Shown one piece after another: positions 15,101 to 24,142 of a stretch of 64,000 nucleotides of DNA. The position numbers and the translations under genes are program-made. This stretch comes from Sapria himalayana. Taxonomy: Eukaryota; Streptophyta; Magnoliopsida; Malpighiales; Rafflesiaceae. The stretch lies in assembly GCA_029783825.1 (NCBI GenBank), contig JAREIK010017820.1, forward strand, positions 2,057,001 through 2,121,000, in the 5' to 3' direction. Position 1 is the first letter of the stretch; the number at the start of each line of letters is the position of its first letter. Below the pieces are notes generated by a model that did no database searches, had not been told where the DNA came from, and worked only from the letters and a program-made list of their open reading frames with translations.

Positions 15101-18100
15101 ATTTCTCATGCACATCTTCATATCTGTTTGAGTGAGACTATAATTTATTTAGTGAGTTTTTTTTTTTCTCTTTTCTCTAAATGATATTGGAACTATGGTG
15201 TGCTCATCCTAGAAATAAACTTACAATCATATATATATATATGTGTGTGTGTGTGTGTTTGTGTGAGTGTGTGTGTGATTGTATGTTTTCATATTCTAGA
15301 AAAAATTCTAGTGTATGGTGCAAAGTGAATCCTATGCTAGCATAATAAACACCACAATAGCACAATAAACCCTAGGCATGCATTGTGCATAGCAGGCAAT
15401 CATGATAGGTCACATGAAAAGAAAAAAATTGGAAGTAGAATTTTTTGTAGTGTGTGGCACCAACCTACTATTGGTATTAGTATTTGTGTGTCATACTAAT
15501 TCATTATTAATGTTAATATTTGCATGTGATGCAAACTTATTGGCGATGTCAATCATGAAAGATTTGATATGATATTAATATACAAACACATGAAATTATT
15601 TCTATAGTCTACATATTGTAGGAAGAAAAAAAATACTAGTGAGAAGTTTTGATAGTTATTTATAGAAAAGTATTGAGAGAGAAATAAACTATCATTGTCA
15701 TCTAAGAGTTTTTATATAATTTCTCTCTAATGCAATCAATATATATTTACCATCCTTTAAGTATGATAATTCTTATGACTCATTGTACTATTTCATATTC
15801 TCAAGTTATAGATTTATTAGGTAATGATAATTTGTTCATTGTTTTTTATATTTTGTTCTTATTTCCTCAAGTTTGTAATAGTCAATGATAAATAATTAAT
15901 TTCTTTTTGTTATGATAATATTAATATTAATATTTTTTATGTTTTTTTTTATTTTTAATTGTTTCGCTAGTTTTCTTTCTTTGAGTTGCCTTTCAAAATA
16001 ATTTAATTTTGACTTTTTTTTTCTTTCGTTTTGTGATATTGTTTTGCAGGATCAAAATTCAAATATATATGAGAAAGATTTCATTTAGATTGAGCAAGGT
16101 TAATAATTATTAGATACCTAAGTGTTGTTAATCCTTTGTGAGTAAGAATCATTCAATTTAATACACTCATTATGAGGATCTAAAAAAGATAGAACTCGAG
16201 ATGAATTTAGATATTTTATCATTTTTATTAATGATTATTTATATTTTACTTTAGGGGTCTTCACCCTACTCTAAGGGTACAAAATATAGTTTTTCATCTT
16301 CTTACCCGAAACTTTGTGGAAGAAATGTTTTTATCATATCCTACCCGAAAAGCTATAGCATTCCTACCCAAAATCATACTTAATTAATCGAATAGGAAGT
16401 TGAGTAAATATTTATTAATTTGTAGCTTTAAATTTTTTAAATATTTTAATAATTTAATTAAATAACATGCATTAATGTTGTACCAATTTAATAACGTAAT
16501 AAATCAATAACACTAATATCTAATACAATTACAATAATAATTATAACTATTTTAGCAATCAATCCATCATTGTCCATAATGTTACAAAAACAAATCCATC
16601 ATAATAGTTATATAAATATAATACACTATAATTGTTACAAAAACACAAATATCAAATTCATATATATTAAAATCATAATTCATGACTAATTAACTATTTC
16701 GCTTGTGGTAGTTCACCACTTGTCAGTCGTCAGTTCATCACAGTCCAGTCCACAAATCAAGTAGCCTGTAGCCTTGCATAAAAAATAATCAATATTTTAC
16801 TAACTCAAACATCCACAACAATAATAAACACTCTTATAATTACTAAAAAGATTTTATAAAAAAAAACTAAATAATATCTTTTTTGCTAGTATCATTCTTC
16901 TCTATTCATTAGATAGAAATTAAAATTGTATTTGATTCTCTGTGTTTGTAGTAATTTCTAAGAAAAAAGGGAATAAAAGTAGATATGGAGAATTCATCAA
17001 ACATCAATAAATAATAAAAATATAATAATAAAAGTATAGAAACCTAAATATAATTTTTTGAATCCTCCAAAACATCTTCAAAATCATAAGCAATGGGTGA
17101 TGATTGAAGTTAATTTTGTGCACATATGAGACCCTCAACTATTTTGGGTGCCAGACAATTTTGAAAAAGATCTAAAATATGATTCCCATTGCTAAAAGTC
17201 GATTATGATGTCACTATAAAAATAAGAATTACTAACACATCACGAAAAATTTTGACAATGATTAGGAATTTAGAAAAATTAATCTTCCACCAATTTAAAA
17301 TATCAAAATTAATGCTAAGAAATTCAACATTCTTCATCAAATATTGATCCAAACTCTGATTTGTTGTTTACATTGCCTTTTTCAGCTCTATACTTGTGGT
17401 ATATATTCATGAAACTTGAAGGTACTTGATCTTGAACAGATATCTTAGCCGAAGACACATTTTTCTCATGGTCAACACTTAACCCTACTTCACACCCCAC
17501 ACTAAATCTAGTGTATTGTTGGCATAATTGATCAATGATCTTTTGGATATTTTTAACTAGTTGAACCTTAGCTACTTCATTCTCATCTTTATAATTTTTA
17601 TTGAGCCAAAATTCTAATGCATCTAATTTATGTTGTGGGCTAAACATAATAGTAACAAACTACATCAAATCAATATTATCTAAATAATCTCAATACTTAT
17701 CATACTTGCTTTTAATTATTATAGTCATGATACTCAAAAGATAATCATCATCTTCATAATAACATTGCAAATAATAATACACAGTTAAAAGTTCTTGAAA
17801 AAACAAGTTAAATGTGGTGTATAGTCATCTAGAAATGCACAAAGTGATCTCAAAAAAGTTTCAAAAATTTTATAAATACACGAACAATATCTCTATCATC
17901 CGATATAGGTGGCACTAAACCACCACCTCCCTCACTCAATTGACTTACAAATTATCCATCTTCTTGCAACAAATCAAATGCTCCTTGGTATTGCTCTGCA
18001 ATTTTAAATATCAATTACGTAGAGTTCCATCTTACTGGAACATCAAGGCAAAGAAGATCATTTTCACTAATTTTTTCTTTCAACACGACTTAAACTTGTC

Positions 18101-21100
18101 AAGCCTTAAAGGAGAAGACTTCACAAATTTAACAGCATTTCATACCTTTAAAATTGACGTGTTCACTTTCTTTAAACTCTCTATGACAATTAGATTCAAA
18201 ATATGTGCACAACACCTAACATGCATAAATTTATTTTCTAAGATAGTGCTCTTTCTATCATTAGAAGTAACATTATCCACTGTAATAGTAAATATTTTAT
18301 CTATCTCCCACTCAAGCATGCATGTTTTGATTTCCCTTCCAATTGTCACACCCTTATGATTAGGAATTTTTAAAAAATTGATTATTCGTTTGTGTTACTT
18401 CTAATTTTATCAATGAAATGTGCAGTTAAAGACATATAAATAAAATTTTGAATAGACATTTATGTATCAGTAGTAAGATAAACCCTTGATTAGATAAGAC
18501 AAACATATACTTTAATTTTTCTTTCTCCATCATATATAATTGTAAATAATCTCTCATCACAGTGATGTGGAAAGATATATGAATTCTAGATTCATTAGTT
18601 CTCATAAATTCTTTAAATCCTTGTCTTTCAACAAAGCTAAATTGTAATTCATTTATTATAATCATAGTAGTAATTACTTAATTTTCTTTTGCATTAAATT
18701 TAGAAACACTACTAATAACACAATCTTCATCTTTTTTGAATGCACCAATTAACTTTAACTGAGATATATTATTCTTATTCTCACTTGTCAAATAGGATTT
18801 ACAACGATCTAAATGATAAAGCAAAGATGAATTACTAATTTTTTTTGCATGATATTATTATTAGAATCAACTTGAATAGATGATTGTTGAGTAATTTCAT
18901 CCATAAAGAAATTATTTGTGGACAATACACATCATCCTAATAAGAAATAATATGAATTTATCAAAAAATAAATAATCTACTAAACTTATCAATAAATAAA
19001 AAGAATCAAGATAATATTAATGCATAGTAAAATATACTTTAGACAATGTGTTGCAAATGATATCTAAGATGTCAAAGATGTCACATATCTAAAAATATAA
19101 AGAATACTTGAGTTAGTTAACAATCTAGAATATTATAGTTATATCACTACTTGTTATTGTATATCTTTTCATTTGGTTTATGCTATTTATCAAAATAGTT
19201 AAATAGCTTATCGTATAACTGATCGGAACTCAGAAGTGGGACATGCGTGCCTTAATTCACAACCACGGGAATTGCTTTATTTTTTGCTAACCGAGAACAT
19301 AAATGACTAAGCTAAATCCATACGATTTTCTACCAATGTATTGGGATATGACCAGAAAATCAGCAAAATATAGTTGGGGAACAAAAATTAAAAACAACAT
19401 AAAGTAACATAGTGCAACTGGCAGAGGTAACAATGACAAAAAAAAAAAAAACAAATGAGGGGGAGGTGGCAGTCGGGCAGGCTGTGCATGCAGTGCATGG
19501 TTCTGTCGTGCTAAACAGAATCACTTTGCAGTGCAGTCGGAACTCGGCAGTTGGTAGTTCACACTTCGCAGTGCAGCTGCAGTTTGCACTTTGCAATGCA
19601 GTTGGCAGTTTGCATTTCGTAGTGCAGTTGGCAGTGGGAGTTGGAAGTTCGCACTTTACAGAAAATTGCAGGCTTCACTCTTCAGCATTCAGTCATTCAG
19701 ACTTCAGAGTGATATTAGGGATTTAGGGTTTTAGTTTTGGTTTTTTAGTTTTTATAATTATAAATTATAATATATATATATATATATATATATTGTTTTG
19801 ATGTGGGTAAGGTAGGGTAGGAATACAGAAATAGATTTTTCTTCTGCATTCCTATCTGATTTAATGAGAAAGACTTAAAACTCTTTCGCATTCCTACTTG
19901 ATTTGTGTGGTTAATTGCATAGTCGAGTTGGGTAGGGCAGTAACTTGTGGCCGGACGGAAATTTGAACACGCCTATTTTACTTAATGATTTTTTTTTTTT
20001 CTATTATAAATTATAATTTTTAGCTAGGATTCTCTTAAAAAATAAATTTAATTAAAATATTAATCATTAGGAGCGACAATTTATTAGAATATCGATATCT
20101 GATAGATTTTGCACTTTTTTATGATCATGAGATCATCTATAAAATTTCCCAAATTAGCTCACTTAAAATAAAGTTGTAAAAGTAAAGAAATAAATATTTG
20201 GTTGAGATATTTTTATTTGGTAGAAGTGTTCCAAAATTATTTTGGAGAAGCACATTGCTAACCCTAATTTATCTTATTAATTATGTTTTATTTTCTATAT
20301 ACTAAAGAAATATTATATAGCTTATCTCTCATAGTATTTGGAACTACGTATCTTTTTTATGATTTTTGTATTGGAACATAACAAGATGACATGCAGGGAG
20401 ACTAAGCGTGTGGTTCTGTGTGCCTTTATTTCTCTTATTACTTATAAAAAATATATCAATATTATTCACTTAAGATTGAATAAGTACTAGTAAGTGATAA
20501 TATATATATATATATATATATATTATTTTGTGACTAATATTGTAATGTGTGTAGAAAGAGTAAATGTTGAAAAAATAAATTTGGATCCATTAGTTTTCCT
20601 TACTTTTAAAGTCTTGCTTGTGTTAGGAAAGCATCATTTATTAGTTATATTTGAGCCTAGAGGTGACGAACGGGACATGCTGGGCCGGGCCAACCGTGCT
20701 TTTGTGTCGGGTCAGCACGACACGGTTCTGTGGAGGTCACCCCGGCATGGGCCCAAGGCACGAATCCGCCGGGTTCGGCCCAGTCGAGCCAAATCTCTAA
20801 TATAAAAAAAATTAGGGGTTCGGCTGCGTGCCATCGTACCGAACTCCTAATTTTAAAAAAAGTATGATTTCGGCGCGCCCGAAACCCTAGTTTAAAAAAA
20901 ATTAAGGTTTCGGCACCCCCAAAATCCTAATTTTTTTAAAAAATTTGATTTCTTGGCTCGTGCCGAGGTACCGTGCCAATGGGTCACAGTGCTGTGCTGA
21001 GCTAGTCACGGCTCAAGGCCCGGTTGGCCTCGGCATGGCACGGCACGATTGTGCCATGGCCGGGCACGACACGAGCCCGGGCACGGGAAATTCCCTTGCA

Positions 21101-23642
21101 GCGCCGGCCCAGGCACGGCCGAATCGTGCCTTGCCTCGTGCCGTGTCTGTCCGGCCCGGCCCGGTTGACACCTCTATTTGAACCAGGAACGAGAAGACTT
21201 AATCATTCAAGACTTAGCTTATACTAGGAAAATAAGACATACACATCCTGATCAGAGTAGATGAGTGAGTGTCTTCCAACAAGCCTACTTTATTCATGAC
21301 TTGTTTTTTTCTTCTTCTTTTTTATTAATAAATTGGAAAAAAAAGATACGCTTGGGATTATGTCATGTTAAATTGGAATAAATCAATGCCCACAACTTCA
21401 ATCAGATGTCGGATCTAATACCTTGAATTATTGGAATGTATGTATGAAGATGAATTTATATGAGAAGGTCGATCACTTTAAGATAAAATTTGTTCAGCCA
21501 AAGAGCTTGCTTAAATATGTAGTATGAATTACAATATTATGTCTCGAATTAGTCACTAAGAGCTTGATTTATGAGATTTTTGTCTGTAGTCTTCTTTCAT
21601 AGAAGAGACTAATGTGAGTGTACCATTGGATATTAGGCGTGAGTCTATTGGGAGAGAGTAAAAAGTAGAGGTGTCAATCAGGCCGGCCCAGCCCAGCACT
21701 AGGCACGACACGATTCGATGATGCCTGGGCTGGCCTGAGACAGAAATTTCTCTTGCCCGGGCTCGTGCCGTGCCGTACCGAGGCCAACCAGGCCTCGTGC
21801 CGAGTTTGGCCAGGCACGGTACCGTGGCATGTTGACACGGTACCATCCTGAAACTAATTTTTTTTTTAAAATTAGGGTTACTAGGGCGCTGAAATCCTAT
21901 ATTTTTTTTTAGGGTTTCGGCAAGCCCGAAACCCTAATTTTTTTTAATTTAGGATTCGGCTCGACCGGGCCGAACCCAGCAGATCGTGTCTCGAGCCTTT
22001 GTTGGGCTGAACTCCACAAAACCATGCTGGGCCTAGCCCGGCACGGAACCATCATCAGGTCTGAAAAAATCGGGCTGGCCCGGCCCGGCACGTTCTGTTT
22101 GACATCCCTAGTTAAAAGTCGAGAGATTTATTGATCCCAATCAAAAGGTGTATAATAACGGATATGCCCATAGTCTTAGCAAAAAGTGTCTTCTGTCTTA
22201 CCAGTTGATTTAATTCGAAGTGGCGACTTAGTCTTTTTGATTGCGCCACACTATGTTGCACGGATACGGACACGGGGACACGACAAATTCTAAAAAACTA
22301 GGATATGGATACATCATGATAAAAAAAATAAAATTAAAAAAAAATTATTAATTATAAATATTAGGTATTTTAAAATAATTAAAAATACTGTATTTTAAAA
22401 TAATGTATAAAAAATTTAAACCCTCTAAAAAAAATTTTAAAACTAGGATATGGATACGTCGTGATATGTTTTTTTATTTTGATTAAGAGATCATGCATCA
22501 TAATTTTTATGTTAGTATATTTTCATAAATTAAAATGTAAAAGTTATTAGGCGCGTGACAATTCTATAAAATAAATATCTAACAGTTTAATATTTTTTAT
22601 ACTGATCATGAGATAATGTATCACATTTTCTGTATTAGTACATTATCATAAAATTAAAAAAGAATATATATATATATATATATATGAATGAGATAATAAG
22701 GCAGATCTTTTTATATTTATAATATCTTAGATTTATTTTTCTGTATTATAAAAATAAAAATTAATTTAATTAAAATATCTTAGATTTATATTTATAATAT
22801 CTTAGATTTATTTTTCTGTATTAGTGTAATGTGTGTGTCATATTTTGCGTATTAATAAATTATTGTAAAATAAAATATATGTGAATTTAATTGCAGGTGG
22901 TACCTTGTGCCATCTTAGCCTTGGCTGTTCATCCATCGACGTCACATAATATAATAAATAGGGTTTTCTGGGCTTTCTGCGTGTACCTGGAAGCCGTTTC
23001 CGTGATACCCCAGCTGCGGGTCATGCAGAACACAAAGGTTGGGTTTCTCATGGTGCCAACTGCCGTGCTAACTCCGCTCTCACTTGGATCTGCCACTCAT
23101 GTTTCCCCTCTTTATGGCACAGATTGTCGAACCGTTCACCGCACATTACGTGTTTGCGTTGGGTGTGGCTAGGTTTCTGAGTTGCGCCCATTGGGTCCTC
23201 CAGGTCTGCCCCTTCTCTTCTTATTTTTTTTACCTCTAATTTACATCAATCCAATCCATAATATTTGGTTGATAATAATAATAATAATGGTGAAATAAAT
23301 AATTAGATTTTATGGATTATTAAAAAAAATAAAACAGGTGCTGGACACGCGCGGGCATTTGTTGGTGGCTTTGGGGCATGGACTGTGGCCTTCGATGGTT
23401 CTTATTGCAGAAATCGTGCAGACTTTCATCCTGGCGGATTTCTGCTACTATTATGTCAGAAGGTTCTCTTCTCTCTCGCCTTCATTTTATCTAGTGATCG
23501 TGGCCGTCCATGTGGCAGTGACTTTCACTGCCCCTTCAGATTCATCAGTTTGTCCTACTTCTCTTTTTTTTTTTTGCTGTTGTTATTTTGTAGTGTTTTT
23601 GGAGGCCAGCTTGTTCTTCGCCTCCCTGCCGGAGTGGTGTAA
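3186..23642 (+). CDS. ER lumen protein-retaining receptor family protein (ERD2-like, long form), six exons, intact
   Basis: Exons: 3186-3408, 3964-4163, 22897-23037, 23123-23203, 23338-23462, 23594-23642; 819 nt, 272 aa, frame kept across every junction. The protein has a basic N-terminus, then KVKAFLAVVTGMVALVLLRF and further hydrophobic segments, FIVHDHDNLFVAAEAVHSIG, SLKSQDLTAIFLAARLYCSF, the LYLEAVS-type block (VYLEAVSVIPQLRVMQNTK), FALGVARFLSCAHWVLQ and a C-terminus ending LRLPAGVV. This is the plant ~270-aa clade related to the K/HDEL receptor ERD2, a multi-pass ER/Golgi membrane protein. Canonical ERD2 retrieves luminal HDEL proteins; whether the long clade does so is not something the sequence shows. 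Introns 2-5 are GT-AG; intron 1 appears GC-AG. Intron 2 is 18,733 bp. The gene is convergent with the MTN gene, 500 bp between stops. Confidence 0.95.
3409..3963 (+). other. Intron 1 of the ERD2-like gene, GC-AG type, with a CT/TA microsatellite
   Basis: Only a junction after G3408 keeps the conserved TCAG|LSLKSQ reading frame; the intron then starts GCGAGT and ends TTTGCAG at 3963. Using the nearby GT at 3412 instead leads to an early stop in exon 2. A CT run followed by TA/TG-type repeats occupies about 3588-3655. Open frames inside the intron show no homology that I recognise. Confidence 0.8.
8500..8790. repeat. Degenerate short-period repeat rich in CATTGCACA / ATGATAC words
   Basis: Within intron 2, words such as cattgcacat, catgatac and atgccact recur many times in imperfect form, unlike the plain AT-rich flanks. 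No fixed period is evident by eye, so it may be an old, scrambled minisatellite. Nothing coding is seen. Confidence 0.4.
9913..10643 (+). mobile_element. Non-autonomous TIR element, hAT-like (family A, copy 1), 731 bp
   Basis: The left end reads CTATGTTGCACGGATACG and the right end is its near inverse, CGTGCAACATAG. Flanks are the perfect 8-bp direct repeat GCTAACCT (9905-9912 and 10644-10651), the duplication size typical of hAT elements. The interior has a GC-richer half with many gtgtccgac/cacgtgg words and an AT-rich half. No transposase is present. A 75-codon open frame at 9960-10187 has a recognisable counterpart in copy 2, but is more likely shared element sequence than a gene. Confidence 0.88.
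13120..13275. mobile_element. Remnant related to the TAGAGGTGTCAA-type GC-rich elements
   Basis: An island beginning near 13125 with cagaggtgttaaatgtgtc and containing cgtgggc, gcctagcacggta and gttggatcgtgccc resembles the ends and interior wording of the GC-rich TIR elements at 20658 and 21666. The other end is not evident. A low-confidence relic. Confidence 0.4.
13609..14320 (-). mobile_element. Non-autonomous TIR element, hAT-like (family A, copy 2), 712 bp
   Basis: Same terminal sequences as the copy at 9913 but inserted in the opposite orientation. The 8-bp direct repeat GTGGTCTT flanks it perfectly (13601-13608 and 14321-14328). Interior sequence is alignable by eye to copy 1 over its whole length, including the shared Thr/Ser/Arg-rich open frame (here 14051-14281, - strand). 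The two different target duplications show two independent insertions. Confidence 0.9.
15222..15285. repeat. (AT)n(GT)n microsatellite
   Basis: A run of AT dinucleotides passes directly into GT dinucleotides with a few interruptions. Simple sequence inside intron 2. Confidence 0.85.
17324..18904 (-). pseudogene. hAT transposase (RICESLEEPER/BED type), broken
   Basis: Reading the - strand from 18904: a BED-finger tail (SSLLYHLDRCKSYL), then NELQFSFVERQGFKEFMRTN at 18665-18590, SRIHISFHITVMRDYLQLYM, the core EWEIDKIFTITVDNVTSND and HVRCCAHILNLIVIESLKKV at 18349-18140, and the C-terminal region QHKLDALEFWLNKNYKDEN at 17640-17580. This order is that of plant hAT transposases of the zinc-finger BED RICESLEEPER class. 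Stops and frameshifts separate the blocks, for example after the BED part and throughout 18130-17650, so no active enzyme is encoded. Confidence 0.9.
19470..19700. repeat. Degenerate ~25-bp tandem repeat in the hAT element subterminal region
   Basis: Variants of gcagttggcagtttgcactt / cgcagtgcag recur about eight times. It lies inside the right end of the hAT element on the 5' side of its transposase. Open frames here on both strands only translate the repeat and are not genes. Confidence 0.7.
20658..21176 (+). mobile_element. GC-rich non-autonomous TIR element (family B, copy 1), 519 bp
   Basis: Starts TAGAGGTGACGAACGGG and ends CCCGGTTGACACCTCTA, imperfect terminal inverted repeats. Flanks TTTGAGCC (20650-20657) and TTTGAACC (21177-21184) are an 8-bp duplication with one change, as for hAT elements. 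The interior alternates GGCCCGG/CGTGCC words with repeated modules of the form ttcggc...ccctaatttttt. Open frames of 67-103 codons are Arg/Pro/Gly-rich read-through of this sequence, not genes. Confidence 0.85.
21666..22110 (-). mobile_element. GC-rich non-autonomous TIR element (family B, copy 2), 445 bp
   Basis: Starts TAGAGGTGTCAATCAGGCC and ends GTTTGACATCCCTA. Flanks GTAAAAAG (21658-21665) and GTTAAAAG (22111-22118) fit an 8-bp target duplication with one change. Internal order of modules is reversed relative to copy 1 (the ttcggctcgaccgggccgaac block is near its right end), so it is inserted the other way round. Confidence 0.83.
22251..22470 (-). mobile_element. Truncated family A element (third copy)
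   Basis: Begins CTATGTTGCACGGATACGG like the copy at 13609 and follows it through the caaattctaaaaaactagga and AT-rich section, then breaks near 22470 without the second terminal repeat. A second copy of the actaggatatggatac phrase near its end suggests an internal rearrangement. Confidence 0.8.
22713..22825. repeat. 38-bp direct duplication close to the exon 3 acceptor
   Basis: A phrase beginning tatttataatatcttagatt and continuing through tatttttctgtatta occurs at about 22713-22749 and again at about 22789-22825. It lies 70-180 bp before the acceptor of intron 2 of the ERD2-like gene. Confidence 0.7.
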
Positions 23643-24142
23643 ATTTGCTTTGTTCCTCTGGGCAGACCGCCGGCGCGAAGAAGCAAAGAGAGCTCGATAA
23701 TTTTTTTGATGCCTCTGGAAAATCAGGTCGGATTCTCAAAAAAAAAAAAAACTGTTTGATGGTCAGAGTTGCAATGTGAGTACGCTAAAATCTCACTTCA
23801 CATAAAGCTTCTGCTGTAGATTTGGCGGAAAAAATTAGGCTTCAGGTTTTTGTACTCTCAAATAATCCAATTGCCACAATTTTTCTAGTTTTACTATTAC
23901 CTTATTATAATATTCCCAACCCAAAATATGCAATTTGATTATAATTAGAAATAAAAATAATAATTTTTAATCCTATCTTCAGATAAATGAAATTAAAATT
24001 AACTAAATAATTATTTATTACTTTTTTGATAATTATATTTTTGTAATAGTTGTCAAAATTGACTTGATAATGAAGCCACAAACACAAAATGGTACACTAT
24101 ATATATATATATATTATATGTAAAGGTCAGGTTGGGTTAGCC
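23643..24142. other. Shared 3' region between two convergent genes
   Basis: The 500 bp between the stop codon of the ERD2-like gene (ends 23642) and that of the MTN gene (ends 24143, - strand) must hold both 3' UTRs. It contains an A run at 23739-23751 and a TA run at about 24098-24118. No coding blocks are seen. Confidence 0.75.

Larger units (their letters stand above)
16252..19975 (-). mobile_element. hAT transposon, 3724 bp, with inactivated transposase
   Basis: The left end is TAGGGGTCTTCA; the right end read inward on the other strand is TAGGCGTGTTCA, matching at 10 of 12 positions. A perfect 8-bp target duplication TTTTACTT lies at 16244-16251 and 19976-19983. The transposase remnant is on the - strand (18904-17324), so it is antisense to the host gene. 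A degenerate short tandem repeat at about 19470-19700 lies between the right end and the transposase start. The element sits wholly inside intron 2 of the ERD2-like gene. Confidence 0.92.
4164..22896 (+). other. Intron 2 of the ERD2-like gene, 18.7 kb, rich in DNA transposons
   Basis: Donor GTGAGA at 4164, acceptor AATTGCAG ending 22896. The flanking exons join as IYYL|VVPCA, so the intron is fully bounded in this window. The identified content is nearly all hAT-type: elements at 9913-10643, 13609-14320, 16252-19975, 20658-21176, 21666-22110 and a fragment at 22251-22470. The remaining stretches are AT-rich without coding blocks I can recognise: 4164-9904, 10652-13600, 14329-16243, 19984-20649 and 22471-22896. 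Confidence 0.9.

Noticed and set aside
17940..18359. 139-codon open frame on the + strand
   Set aside because: Antisense shadow of the hAT transposase remnant, whose - strand frames match the family.
20494..21227. Open frames of 67-103 codons, Arg/Pro/Gly-rich
   Set aside because: They lie in the family B element with terminal repeats and target duplication; not a gene.
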